64,000 nt of DNA from Bacteroidota bacterium (GCA_947452555.1 CANGDH010000001.1:558001-622000); one strand, 5' to 3'. Positions 51,274 to 60,246 are shown, counted from the first letter of the stretch. Made by a program: numbers and translations. The notes: a model not told the origin generated them from the letters alone.

Positions 51274-53172
51274 ATGTTAGAATCATTTGAAAAAATCCCG
51301 GTTAAAATTTATAAAAACCCAACTGAGGGATCCAATGCCTTGGCAGCTCAAATTGCCAAATTAATAAAAGAGAAACAAGCCCAAAACTTACCTTGTGTTT
51401 TAGGAATGGCTACAGGTGCTACTCCCATTTTATTGTATAAAGAATTAGTGCGTATACATAAGGAAGAAGGATTAAGTTTTAAAAACTTAATTACTGTAAA
51501 TTTAGACGAGTACTATCCTATCTCAAGAAAAGCCTACCAAAGTTATTGGAGCTTTATGCACCGTCATTTATTTGATCATATCGACATTGATCCAATCAAT
51601 ATACACTTACCTAATTCAGAATGGACAAAGGAAGAGGTAAAAGAAAAATGTTTGGCCTACGAACAGATTATTGAAAAATTAGGCGGCATAGATTTACAGA
51701 TTTTAGGAATTGGTAAAAATGGGCATATTGGTTTCAATGAACCAGGTTCAAGTTTTCATTCAAAAACTAGGATAATACACTTAGACCAACTAACAAGACT
51801 TGCGAATGTATATGAGTGGCAAGAATTAAACAATGTCCCTAAGTTGGCTATTACTGTAGGTATTAGCAGTATTATGAAGGCTAAGAAAATTGTGTTATTA
51901 GCATGGGGGAATAAAGCAGAAATAGTTGCCAAAGCGGTGGAAGGAGATGTGACAGAACATATACCTGCAAGTGTTTTACAAAACCATGATGACTGCACTT
52001 TCTTTATAGATGAATTAGCTTCCGTTGAATTAACCAGAAACAAATCTCCTTGGTTAACAGGTGCGAATGACTGGACACCGTTAATGATAAAAAAAGCAGT
52101 AATTGGTTTAGCCTTAAAATTAAATAAGACCGTATTAAGTTTAACTGCAAATGATTATACTGAAAATAGTTTGTCAGATTTATTAGTATTAAAAGATTCC
52201 GTATACGATATCAACTTGCAAGTGTTTTATATGTTGCGAGATTCTATCACTGGATGGCCAGGTGGAAAACCAAATGCAGTCATACCAGCACACCCAGAAA
52301 GAAGTGCGCCACATCCTAAAAAAGTGTTGATCTTCTCCCCTCACCCAGACGACGATATTATTAGCATGGGCGGAACTTTCATGCGTTTACATGACCAAGG
52401 ACATGATGTACATGTTGCCTATCAAACAAGTGGAAACATTGCTGTAACAGACGAATTTGTTACTCGATTCTTAGATTTTGCGGTTGGCTTTGAAGATATG
52501 TTTGGAATAGACAATAAAAAGAGTCAAGAAATTTTAGCAGAAGCAAGAGCCTTTTTAGCTAGTAAAAAAGCAGCTCAATTAGATACTGCAGAAATTAGAG
52601 CCATAAAAGGTTTAATAAGAAGATGTGAAGCAAAAGCGACTTGCAGATATGTTGGCATTGCAGAAGACAATTACCATTTCATGAATTTACCATTCTATGA
52701 AACAGGTACTATTGACAAAAATCCATTAGGTGAAGAGGATATCCAAATTACCATGGAGCTATTAAGAAAATTAAAACCACACCAAATATTCTGTGCTGGA
52801 GATTTAGCAGATCCACATGGTACTCATAAAGTATGCTTAGACATTATCTTCGAGAGCATGAGTCGCCTTAAAGAAGCAGGTGATACTTGGATTAAGGATT
52901 GTTGGGTATGGTTGTATAAAGGCGCATGGCAGGAATGGGATATTTCAGAAATTGAAATGGCAGTTCCAATGAGTCCTGACCAAGTAATGAAAAAACGTTT
53001 CGGTATCTTTATTCACCAATCTCAAAAAGACAGTGTACCATTTCAAGGAACGGATGCTAGAGAGTTTTGGCAAAGAGCAGAAATACGAAATGCAAATACT
53101 GCAGATTTATATGCAAGCTTAGGATTGACCAAATATGCTGCTATAGAGGCATTTGTGCGCTGGCATTATTAG
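51274..53172 (+). CDS. nagB: Glucosamine-6-phosphate deaminase fused to a PIG-L/LmbE-type domain
   Basis: A 632-residue two-domain protein. Residues 1-260 are a NagB isomerase/deaminase (VNLDEYYPI, GIGKNGHIGFNEPGS), converting glucosamine 6-phosphate to fructose 6-phosphate and ammonia. A helical linker follows, then a PIG-L/LmbE deacetylase-type domain from about residue 345 with the zinc motif SPHPDDDIISMGG and DPHGTHKVC near 513. This architecture recurs in the phylum. The second domain could deacetylate a GlcNAc compound ahead of the first, but this is inference. Its product enters the pathway just before pfkA. Confidence 0.93.
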   Translation: MLESFEKIPVKIYKNPTEGSNALAAQIAKLIKEKQAQNLPCVLGMATGATPILLYKELVRIHKEEGLSFKNLITVNLDEYYPISRKAYQSYWSFMHRHLFDHIDIDPINIHLPNSEWTKEEVKEKCLAYEQIIEKLGGIDLQILGIGKNGHIGFNEPGSSFHSKTRIIHLDQLTRLANVYEWQELNNVPKLAITVGISSIMKAKKIVLLAWGNKAEIVAKAVEGDVTEHIPASVLQNHDDCTFFIDELASVELTRNKSPWLTGANDWTPLMIKKAVIGLALKLNKTVLSLTANDYTENSLSDLLVLKDSVYDINLQVFYMLRDSITGWPGGKPNAVIPAHPERSAPHPKKVLIFSPHPDDDIISMGGTFMRLHDQGHDVHVAYQTSGNIAVTDEFVTRFLDFAVGFEDMFGIDNKKSQEILAEARAFLASKKAAQLDTAEIRAIKGLIRRCEAKATCRYVGIAEDNYHFMNLPFYETGTIDKNPLGEEDIQITMELLRKLKPHQIFCAGDLADPHGTHKVCLDIIFESMSRLKEAGDTWIKDCWVWLYKGAWQEWDISEIEMAVPMSPDQVMKKRFGIFIHQSQKDSVPFQGTDAREFWQRAEIRNANTADLYASLGLTKYAAIEAFVRWHY

Positions 53173-53211
53173 TTTTAAACGGATATAAACACAATAAATT
53201 AGTCAAATTCC

Positions 53212-53242
53212 TTTGGAAGAATAGGAATTTGAGGTATATTTG
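53212..53242 (+). promoter_or_regulatory. Promoter of tRNA-Arg with overlapping inverted repeat
   Basis: TTTG (53212-53215), 19 bases, TATATTTG (53235-53242): a full consensus promoter. A perfect 9-bp inverted repeat CAAATTCCT / AGGAATTTG (53204-53212 and 53223-53231) straddles the -33 box, and a 20-base near-palindrome centred on ACCTAGGT (53249-53268) fills the 5' leader. Confidence 0.75.
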
Positions 53243-53275
53243 CACCCCTTTCTTACCTAGGTGAGAAAATGGAAT

Positions 53276-53349
53276 GGCTGCGTAGCTCAACTGAATAGAG
53301 TACCTCACTACGGATGAGGGGGTTTCAGGTTTGAATCCTGACGCGGTCA
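53276..53349 (+). tRNA. tRNA-Arg (anticodon ACG)
   Basis: A 74-base class I tRNA. The acceptor is GGCTGCG paired with CGCGGTC (G-U pairs included), the D arm GCTC / GAGT, the anticodon arm CCTCA-CTACGGA-TGAGG with anticodon ACG, and the T arm TCAGG-TTTGAAT-CCTGA. The discriminator is A and CCA is not encoded. A34 would be edited to inosine to read CGU, CGC and CGA. Confidence 0.96.
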
Positions 53350-53350
53350 C

Positions 53351-53379
53351 AAAGCCCACACGAACAGTGTGGGCTTTTT
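53351..53379 (+). terminator. Terminator of tRNA-Arg
   Basis: AAAGCCCACAC-GAACA-GTGTGGGCTTTTT, 11-bp stem with T-run. Confidence 0.93.
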
Positions 53380-53391
53380 AGTGCATAGACG

Positions 53392-53459
53392 CGAAACAAG
53401 CTCGCTTGATTTCGAGGCTAGGTGCGAAAAAGCAAAACAGCAGCAACCCTGCTGTTTTG
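53392..53459. repeat. Two hairpins downstream of tRNA-Arg
   Basis: CGAAACAAGC pairs with GCTTGATTTCG (53392-53414, one bulge). CAAAACAGCAG pairs perfectly with CTGCTGTTTTG (53433-53459). They precede the 58-bp tandem repeats; no gene is seen. Confidence 0.65.
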
Positions 53460-53468
53460 TAGGGCTTT

Positions 53469-53600
53469 GGGTAAGCCCAATACGATAGGATGCGAATGAA
53501 CGCAGTGAATGAGCAATCCTGTTTTTGGGTAAGCCCAATACGATAGGATGCGAATGAACGCAGTGAATGAGCAATCCTGTTTTTGGGTAAGCCCAATACC
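53469..53600. repeat. Tandem 58-bp terminator-like repeat (two copies and a partial third)
   Basis: Copies begin with GGGTAAGCCCAATAC at 53469, 53527 and 53585; the first two are identical and the third stops after 15 bases. Each unit holds a small TTGGG / CCCAA hairpin, a second hairpin AGGATGC / GCAATCCT and then a run of five T. The second stem recurs in the tRNA-Ser downstream region (1095-1126). The following 100 bases to the AraC gene show nothing clear. Confidence 0.85.
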
Positions 53601-53702
53601 ATTGATAAAGGGAGGCTTTTAAAAAAATTAGACGTAATAGAATAATCAACAAGCCTGAAAGTATATGAAATGATCAAAATCTATTTTAAATAACATATCA
53701 GT

Positions 53703-54602
53703 TTACCCGTTCCTATATTTCAAAGGACTCATTTGCGTATGCTTCTTAAAAAAATTATTGAAATGAGTCACTTCCGTAAACCCTAATGCAAAGGCAATAT
53801 CTGAAACAGTCCAACTACTTTGTTTCAATAATGTTTTAGACTCTTGCAATACTCTTTCTGCAATAAGTTGTGAAGTAGTTTTTTGGGTAATGGCTTTCAC
53901 TGCCCTATTCAAATGATTCACATGCACATTTAATTGCAAAGCAAAGTCTGAAGCAGCTCTTAATTGGATGGTCTGGTGATACTCCTCAATAGGAAATTGC
54001 CTTTCTAATAATTCTAAAAACAAAGTGGAGATGCGCTGTGATCCATTAATATGGGGGCTAACTATATTTGTACTTGGTTCCATCTTCATTGCTAAATGCA
54101 ATAATTCAAAAACAATATTTCTTAATACATCATACTTATGAACATACTCAGATTTTATCTCCTCAAACATTTTGGCATACAATAATTTAATATTTTCAAC
54201 TTGTTCGTCTGCTAGCTCAAATATATGAGTGCCATTGGGTTGAAAAACTGAATATTGGTTTAAACTACCAAATTGATTAAAAAAATGCTGATTAAAAATA
54301 CAATAAGAACCTGCTCTTATATTATTTAAATGCTCCCATTTGTAGGGTATATAAGGATTAGAAAAAACTAATGCTTGCTTTTTTACTTCTACTACTTTGT
54401 CTGGATACTGTACCTTACTATTGCCTATCACCAGCATGACTTTATAAAATTCTCTTCTTTTATAAGGACTAAGTGGCAACTTGCCTTCCACCAAAGGTTC
54501 TAAATTAAAAACATTAAAATGTCCTAGTTCATTTTTAAGATTGTCTGGAATCCAATTGAATTTATTTTTATAGAAATCTTCTATTGTCTCTACCTTACTC
54601 AT
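53703..54602 (-). CDS. AraC family transcriptional regulator
   Basis: A 299-residue regulator. Residues 1-180 form a cupin-like sensing domain (KVMLVIGNSKVQYPD, ALVFSNPYIPYKW); the C-terminal 100 residues are the two-helix-turn-helix DNA-binding domain, with LNVHVNHLNRAVK and the signature WTVSDIAFALGFTEVTHFNNFFKKHT. It is nine bases downstream of the predicted outer-membrane barrel gene, so the two are probably cotranscribed. The ligand is unknown. Confidence 0.94.
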   Translation of the reverse strand: MSKVETIEDFYKNKFNWIPDNLKNELGHFNVFNLEPLVEGKLPLSPYKRREFYKVMLVIGNSKVQYPDKVVEVKKQALVFSNPYIPYKWEHLNNIRAGSYCIFNQHFFNQFGSLNQYSVFQPNGTHIFELADEQVENIKLLYAKMFEEIKSEYVHKYDVLRNIVFELLHLAMKMEPSTNIVSPHINGSQRISTLFLELLERQFPIEEYHQTIQLRAASDFALQLNVHVNHLNRAVKAITQKTTSQLIAERVLQESKTLLKQSSWTVSDIAFALGFTEVTHFNNFFKKHTQMSPLKYRNG

Positions 54603-54611
54603 ATGAATAAA

Positions 54612-55382
54612 TTAATTTCTGATAGCAACATTTTTATAAAATGAATATACTAAAGAGATATTCCAACTAAAATCTTTACTTCCTGCAATATTTGTTCTGA
54701 TCACTTTATTCATTAAAGAACTAATAGACAAAGGACTATTTTTCTTAGAAAGTGATGAAATAGTAGAAACATAATAACCGTCATTATTATCCATCTTTAA
54801 ATAATAAACCTGTGGCGCAAATCTTAAAGCAATACCGTTTGATAAATTGATATTGGAAATGTTAGTATTTAAAGTAACAAAATGATTTTTCTTACTTGAG
54901 TTCTCTTCAAAACCTTTTGAAACTAAATAATACATCCCAATAGAAATATGTTTATTAATCATATAATTTGGCGAGACCTCCCCTGCTAAAAAACGTTGAC
55001 CCTGAATAACTTCTATATTCTTACCGTTTACTTCAGTCAAAATTGTTTTAAATGAAATAGCTGGGTGTGCTCCAATATTAAATTTGAACTTATTATTATT
55101 TACTAATTTATAGCGTCCCCATAAAATGACAGACCAAGGCTTCCCTTCTAAAGAAGCTCTAAACTCAGGTTCAAAACTAAATTTCTTGGAACCCATTGAC
55201 AAAGTCACAATAGAAGCAGGTTTCCCTATTGAAAAAGTTGGAATAAAGGATATTCCATTATTGGTAACACTTGCTGTCCCTGAAAAATGATATTCCTTTT
55301 GGGTACTGTCTACTTTTTGAGCATAACTGTTCAATAAAAACACAGAGAAGATAAGCGAAAAGATAAATTTATTAATATTCAT
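54612..55382 (-). CDS. Predicted exported beta-barrel protein, function unknown
   Basis: A 256-residue protein with a signal peptide (LLNSYAQ-KVD). The rest alternates hydrophobic and polar residues in strands of 8-12 residues separated by short turns, ending with the aromatic strand FSWNISLVYSFYKN, which suggests an outer-membrane beta-barrel. I do not recognise a named family. It is upstream of the AraC regulator gene, which may control it. Confidence 0.75.
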   Translation of the reverse strand: MNINKFIFSLIFSVFLLNSYAQKVDSTQKEYHFSGTASVTNNGISFIPTFSIGKPASIVTLSMGSKKFSFEPEFRASLEGKPWSVILWGRYKLVNNNKFKFNIGAHPAISFKTILTEVNGKNIEVIQGQRFLAGEVSPNYMINKHISIGMYYLVSKGFEENSSKKNHFVTLNTNISNINLSNGIALRFAPQVYYLKMDNNDGYYVSTISSLSKKNSPLSISSLMNKVIRTNIAGSKDFSWNISLVYSFYKNVAIRN

Positions 55383-55474
55383 AATTCATTATTAAATACA
55401 AAAAAACGACATTTTGTCGTCTATTTATAATAGTTTTCAATCATGAAATTACGAAATTCAAACATTATGACAAT

Positions 55475-55500
55475 AAAAAAGGACTTGTTTCCAAGTCCTT
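55475..55500 (-). terminator. Terminator of the DUF1573 gene
   Basis: On the minus strand AAGGACTTGG-AAA-CAAGTCCTT is followed by TTTTATTG. Confidence 0.88.
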
Positions 55501-55539
55501 CAAAATATTATAGATAAATAATTATATTAAAATGTGAGA

Positions 55540-55926
55540 TTATTGAACCCCAACTCCATGAAAACTTATTGCTTTTGTTAAGTTACCACTAAAAAACAAA
55601 GTAGCACTCTTAGAGAAATTACCGACCGCAGAACCATTAAAACCTAAAGTTACTGTAGCATGTGCACCTGGAACAATAGAAGTTCCTTTGGTATATTTAG
55701 GTGTAGTACAACCACATCCAACCATTACATTATCTAAAACAATCGCTACACTGCTTATATTTTCAATATCAACATTAAATTCTATGGGCTTGCCATAAGC
55801 AATATTACCCATGTCATAATTATCATTAGTGAATTTTAAAACTTTGGTAATGTCTGTTGTGTTTGTTTGCGCATTTAATTGAGTCAAGCCCAATATCATT
55901 AGAATTGCAATAAGTAACTTCTTCAT
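55540..55926 (-). CDS. DUF1573 domain exported protein
   Basis: A 128-residue protein with a signal peptide (TQLNAQ-TNT) and one DUF1573 domain, an Ig-like beta-sandwich. The hallmark VMVGCGCTTPKYTKG, with two cysteines, and VTLGFNGSAVGNFSKSATLF are present. DUF1573 proteins are common in the envelope of this phylum; their role is not established. It has its own promoter box and terminator. Confidence 0.92.
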   Translation of the reverse strand: MKKLLIAILMILGLTQLNAQTNTTDITKVLKFTNDNYDMGNIAYGKPIEFNVDIENISSVAIVLDNVMVGCGCTTPKYTKGTSIVPGAHATVTLGFNGSAVGNFSKSATLFFSGNLTKAISFHGVGVQ

Positions 55927-55943
55927 AGTTTACATTTATAAAA

Positions 55944-55951
55944 CAAATTTA
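55944..55951 (-). promoter_or_regulatory. -7 box for the DUF1573 gene
   Basis: TAAATTTG on the minus strand, 17 bases before the ATG. Confidence 0.45.
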
Positions 55952-56012
55952 ATGAATAATGATGTTGAAGGAAAATAAATTATTAAAATAAGCGTAATAA
56001 ACGCCACTGTTT

Positions 56013-59000
56013 TTAAATTGGTAACCATATTAAAACAGTGGTACCTAATTTTTCAGTACTTTCTATTTTAATGGATGATTTCATAAGATTTAAAATATTT
56101 CTGATAATCTGATACCCAACTCCATTACCTTTTTTGAAATGTGGTATATTTTCAATTTCATCAGCGATTTTACCTGTCAATAAATATTGGATCATTTTAC
56201 TGGTCATACCAATACCTGTATCACTTATTAAAATAGTATGACCATCTAATGATAGTTTGTAATCAATAATAATCGAACCCTTGTATGTAGATTTCAACGC
56301 ATTAATAATAAGATTATACAATAATATTCTTAGTGGATCTGGCCAGCTATCAAAAATAACATCATCATTTACTTTATTAAGTATTACTACTTGACTATTT
56401 TGATTAAATGGACTCACAAAGTCAATTAAATTATTAACTAATTGATTTAAATAAACGGGCTGTTTGTTAGGTAATCTAACAATATTGTCAAACTTAACCC
56501 AGTTCAATAAATTCGAAGTTAAATATTCTAATTCCTTAGATGTTTTTGCAATTTGAACTAAGGAATATTTAACTTTTTCTTCATGACTTATTTCAGCTAT
56601 ACTTTTTGCAGTTATATGTAAATATTTTAAAGGTGTTAAAATATCATGATTCATTATTGCGATTACATAATCTTTTGCTTTATTCCTTTTTAATAAATAT
56701 TGGTTGATGTTATTTAAAGATTTTGTTTTAGAATAAACTTCTTCCTCGAGTAATTTCTGTCTTCTTAAATAAAAAATTGTTTTAAATCTAATATATAATA
56801 AAACAATTAAAACAAAAATGGTAAAATATACAAAATACATATAAGGATTGAAATACCAAGGATAATTAATATAGAAATCGAATTGTTTAAACTCCCATTT
56901 AGAATTATAAGTACTCCTTAATCTAACTTTAACTTTATGCAATCCGAATCCCGGGTTTACTATATTAAGATTTGGATCTTTGATTGGCAATTGATTCCAA
57001 AACTCTGATTCGTCTAATTTATACTCTAATATTATATTTTCTTTTGACAGCATACCAGAAATACCTAATTGAAATAAAATTTTATTTGTCTTATAAGATA
57101 AATCAGAGATATTGTTATTCTCGAAATTATTATCATTGATACTTATTTTATCTAAAAATACATAAGGCACAATTTTCAAATCAACAATTTTATTAGGATC
57201 GAATTGAAGAAGGCCGTCAATACCAGGTATAGAAATGTTACCATTTTTTAGTTTAATTGCACAAGGAGAACATCCTCCATTCATTTCTAACATTTCAATC
57301 CCCTCTGTTTTGCCAAAATATTTATATAAAATATCTGTATAGTCAAGATTCCAAAAATCGATAATGGAACTTTTATTAGTCATGAAAATTCCATTATTAG
57401 TACTTGCCCATATTCTATTTTTTGGATCGATAATAAAGCAATGTAGAAAATTTAAAAAACCATCTTGGTCTGAAGGTATCTTTTTCAAGGTATCATCCTT
57501 ATACATATAGGCACCTGAGCCATATGTTCCTAATAAGTAATAACCGCCTATATCCAAAATACTTCTAAAATTGGATTTCTCACTGTCTCTGAAATATAAT
57601 TTGAAAGAATTATTACTAATATTATACTTATACAAACCGTCAGATGTAGCAAGTAAAATTTCATTATTTTTTAATTTCGAAACTTGATATATAACAAAAT
57701 TTAAGGGTACACTTTTAAATTTTAATATTAATTCCCAACTTCCATTAAGTCTTTTTTTGACAATTCCTGATTTGTTAAATAAATAAATTTCTTTATTTAT
57801 TTCTAGAAACGGTCCATTTAATAAATATGATTTTTTAAAAATATTCAGAATTAAGTGTTTATCTAAATCATATTCATTCAAGCCATCTGAATTTGTGAAA
57901 TAAACAATATTATTGGAAGAAGTTAACGTATTATTATTTGTCGATTTATTAAAAACTATTGAAGCTTTTTTAGAGTTTGAACCAAAAATTTGCCCGCTGT
58001 TAATTTGGGTATTCCCATTATCTAATTCAATCTGTGCGTATGCTGAAGTACTTGTTCCATTTATATTCCCATTTGGCATTAAATGATCAAAGTATAGTAA
58101 TCGTCCGACAATCAGACCCCTATTGTCTGAACCTAAATAAAGTGTTTGTGTGATTTTATCTATTTGTAAATAAGTAATATGTTCAAGTTTGGGAATTTGA
58201 TCAGTGATTAATAAAAGAGAAAATTTATTATTATAAAATTGTAATTTAAAAAGAAAGTTGCCAAATAAGATATATACTTCGTCTAAACTATTATTTTGAA
58301 AAATTTTAAATCGATATCCCTTTTTAAAATTTGGTATTTTCAGATGAGTTAGATAATTAAGTTCAAATGTTTTTCTATTTATAACTTCTAAAATATTTCC
58401 ATTAGATTGTATTAAAAAAAATTTATTTTGAATCAAAAAACCTTGTTCCCCATTTTTAAATGTAGCTAAGGTATCACATTTACCATTTTTTATTTGCTTG
58501 AGTTTATTATTTAAAATATAATAAATAGACCCATTTAATTTATAATCAAAGTAATTAATATCATCATTTGAATTAATTGAATGATGCTTTTTTGGTAAAT
58601 GATATTTATACTCAAGATAGTCATCCTCGTTTTTAATGCGACTAGCAGTAGAATCTATAACAGCTTTATTCAATTGAACTTTGAAAATAGATTCGTCAAT
58701 TAGCTTTCCAAATAATGTCCCATCAATCGCTTTTTCGAAAAAATTAACTCTTCCATTTAATTTTTTTGTATATGGGGACACCCCGAAATTTTGAAAACTA
58801 TGTCCATTGTATCGAACAATTCCAGACTCTGTAGCAACCCATAAAAATCTTGTTTTTTCATCAAATTGCAATCCTTTTATTGTGTTAGCAGGTAATCCAT
58901 TTTCAGAATTGATACGTTCAAAAGTATAATTTAACTGTGCATGTAATTTATTACCGCAAATTGACAGAATGATAGTACAACACAATATGTGTAGATACCT

Positions 59001-59021
59001 AATAACTAATTTGATGAACAT
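56013..59021 (-). CDS. Membrane histidine kinase with periplasmic propeller and Y_Y_Y domains
   Basis: A 1002-residue sensor. A signal-like helix is followed by about 620 residues of two-component-regulator propeller repeats (ENGLPANTIKGLQFDEKTRFLWVATESGI and later LWAS/IWAST-type blades), then a Y_Y_Y domain, one membrane helix (about 727-747) and a cytoplasmic kinase. The phosphorylated His is near residue 790 in IMNHDILTPLKYL; ATP-site boxes are NLIINALKST, ISDTGIGM and GNGVGYQII. There is no receiver or AraC domain, unlike SusR-type hybrids. The ATG overlaps the response regulator gene by 23 bases, so the two are translationally coupled. Confidence 0.93.
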   Translation of the reverse strand: MFIKLVIRYLHILCCTIILSICGNKLHAQLNYTFERINSENGLPANTIKGLQFDEKTRFLWVATESGIVRYNGHSFQNFGVSPYTKKLNGRVNFFEKAIDGTLFGKLIDESIFKVQLNKAVIDSTASRIKNEDDYLEYKYHLPKKHHSINSNDDINYFDYKLNGSIYYILNNKLKQIKNGKCDTLATFKNGEQGFLIQNKFFLIQSNGNILEVINRKTFELNYLTHLKIPNFKKGYRFKIFQNNSLDEVYILFGNFLFKLQFYNNKFSLLLITDQIPKLEHITYLQIDKITQTLYLGSDNRGLIVGRLLYFDHLMPNGNINGTSTSAYAQIELDNGNTQINSGQIFGSNSKKASIVFNKSTNNNTLTSSNNIVYFTNSDGLNEYDLDKHLILNIFKKSYLLNGPFLEINKEIYLFNKSGIVKKRLNGSWELILKFKSVPLNFVIYQVSKLKNNEILLATSDGLYKYNISNNSFKLYFRDSEKSNFRSILDIGGYYLLGTYGSGAYMYKDDTLKKIPSDQDGFLNFLHCFIIDPKNRIWASTNNGIFMTNKSSIIDFWNLDYTDILYKYFGKTEGIEMLEMNGGCSPCAIKLKNGNISIPGIDGLLQFDPNKIVDLKIVPYVFLDKISINDNNFENNNISDLSYKTNKILFQLGISGMLSKENIILEYKLDESEFWNQLPIKDPNLNIVNPGFGLHKVKVRLRSTYNSKWEFKQFDFYINYPWYFNPYMYFVYFTIFVLIVLLYIRFKTIFYLRRQKLLEEEVYSKTKSLNNINQYLLKRNKAKDYVIAIMNHDILTPLKYLHITAKSIAEISHEEKVKYSLVQIAKTSKELEYLTSNLLNWVKFDNIVRLPNKQPVYLNQLVNNLIDFVSPFNQNSQVVILNKVNDDVIFDSWPDPLRILLYNLIINALKSTYKGSIIIDYKLSLDGHTILISDTGIGMTSKMIQYLLTGKIADEIENIPHFKKGNGVGYQIIRNILNLMKSSIKIESTEKLGTTVLIWLPI

Positions 59022-59604
59022 GTGCCAATTGTAACAAGTGAGTAAATGATTCAACTTTTACTTTTTCAAAAATATTAGACTTAATAGTAGAGACAGTATT
59101 CATTTTTAAGTTTAAAATACTTGCAATTTCTTTTGTCCTATATCCATTTAGTAAATAATGAAGTATTTCTAATTCTCTTACAGCCAAAGTAGTAAATGGA
59201 TTTTCTGTCATTTCTACCTTCTTTGTTAACTTGATTTCCTGACAAGTCACAAATAACTCTAAATGATAATTAATTTCGGTCTCAGAAGCACCTTTATGCA
59301 AGTAAGAGTGAATCTTGAATTTGTTGATTATTTTTCCATAAACTTCTATAGGTTGCATAGAATGAATCATGATTAACATATCTGGATGCTTTTCAATAAT
59401 AGATGCTATCAACTCTAGTGTATTCCCATCAGGTAAAATAATATCTAATATTAAGTGCGTATATGAATTATCCAATAATACTTGCTTTAAGTCTGCACAA
59501 GTACTAACTTCATCAATTCTTGACACATGCATTCTATTTAGGATAGCAGAGAGTCCCAATTTCACAATACTATGATCCTCGGCTAATAAAATTTTTGCTT
59601 CCAT
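58999..59604 (-). CDS. Response regulator, NarL/LuxR family
   Basis: A 201-residue regulator. The receiver has acidic Glu9 and Asp10 (AEDH), phospho-acceptor Asp54 (LILDIILPDG), Ser82 and Lys104 (LHKGAS). The C-terminal LuxR helix-turn-helix reads LAVRELEILHYLLNGYRTKEIASILNL-like, then MNTVSTIKSNIFEKV. It is upstream of and overlapping with the kinase gene, the obvious partner. The target genes are unknown; the neighbouring DUF1573 gene is a candidate. Confidence 0.95.
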   Translation of the reverse strand: MEAKILLAEDHSIVKLGLSAILNRMHVSRIDEVSTCADLKQVLLDNSYTHLILDIILPDGNTLELIASIIEKHPDMLIMIHSMQPIEVYGKIINKFKIHSYLHKGASETEINYHLELFVTCQEIKLTKKVEMTENPFTTLAVRELEILHYLLNGYRTKEIASILNLKMNTVSTIKSNIFEKVKVESFTHLLQLAHVHQISY

Positions 59605-59620
59605 GATTTGAATTATTGTA

Positions 59621-59628
59621 CAAATCTA
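59621..59628 (-). promoter_or_regulatory. -7 box for the response regulator-kinase pair
   Basis: TAGATTTG on the minus strand, 16 bases before the ATG. Confidence 0.45.
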
Positions 59629-59769
59629 ATGACTATAAACATTAAAAAATTGCCATAATAGATTATAGACTTAATTCTAATGAATATTAACTTTTCTATA
59701 CAAATAATTAGGCCTAAGTCAAATTTTACAAGATCAATAAATTGATTAAATTTGATAAAATTATAATAT

Positions 59770-60234
59770 TTGAAACTATCTATATTCTCAGTTGGGAAAG
59801 CCAATGATTCCTATATCAAAGAGGGGGTTGATCAATTCACAAAAAGAATTGGGCACTACTACCCCATTGACTGGCAATTAATTACCCCTAGTAAACTTTC
59901 GGAACCAGTACAAATCAAAAAAGGAGAAGCTTCTAGTATCATAAAAGCCCTTTCCGTTACCGATATCTTAATTCTTTTGGATGAGAAAGGTAAAATGTTG
60001 AATTCACCAGGCTTAGCTAATTTAATCCAACAAAAAGCCAACCAAAGTGCACAACGCATTGTATTTTTAATTGGAGGCGCTTATGGGGTGGACGATGATA
60101 TTAAAAAACGTGCAAATTTTACATGGAGTATCTCTGATTTAGTGTTCCCCCATATGTTGGTTCGTTTGATATTGGCGGAGCAGATTTACCGCGCTTGCAG
60201 TATCTTAGCTAACGAGAAATATCATCACGAATAA
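59770..60234 (+). CDS. rlmH: 23S rRNA pseudouridine-1915 N3-methyltransferase
   Basis: A 154-residue SPOUT methyltransferase. It has the N-terminal SIFSVGKANDSYI, the SAM knot with IVFLIGGAYGVDDDIK and the C-terminal FPHMLVRLILAEQIYRA. It methylates pseudouridine 1915 of 23S rRNA. The start is TTG: translation from this codon gives a protein of family length beginning MKLSIFSVGK; no ATG is available nearby. It lies 12 bases before the rhomboid gene. Confidence 0.95.
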   Translation: MKLSIFSVGKANDSYIKEGVDQFTKRIGHYYPIDWQLITPSKLSEPVQIKKGEASSIIKALSVTDILILLDEKGKMLNSPGLANLIQQKANQSAQRIVFLIGGAYGVDDDIKKRANFTWSISDLVFPHMLVRLILAEQIYRACSILANEKYHHE

Positions 60235-60246
60235 ACAATTCCTTTT

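Noticed and set aside
53469..53600. Possible small CRISPR array
   Set aside because: The repeats are directly adjacent with no variable spacers, contain T-runs and hairpins, and no cas gene is nearby.
53276..53640. tRNA-Arg as an integration site of a mobile island
   Set aside because: No second copy of the tRNA 3' end, no integrase gene and no change in gene content downstream were found.
53347..53677. Overlapping minus-strand ORFs of about 100 codons across the 58-bp repeats
   Set aside because: They arise from reading the tandem repeat and tRNA terminator; the two frames encode nearly the same repeated peptide, have no family resemblance and contain the terminator hairpin.
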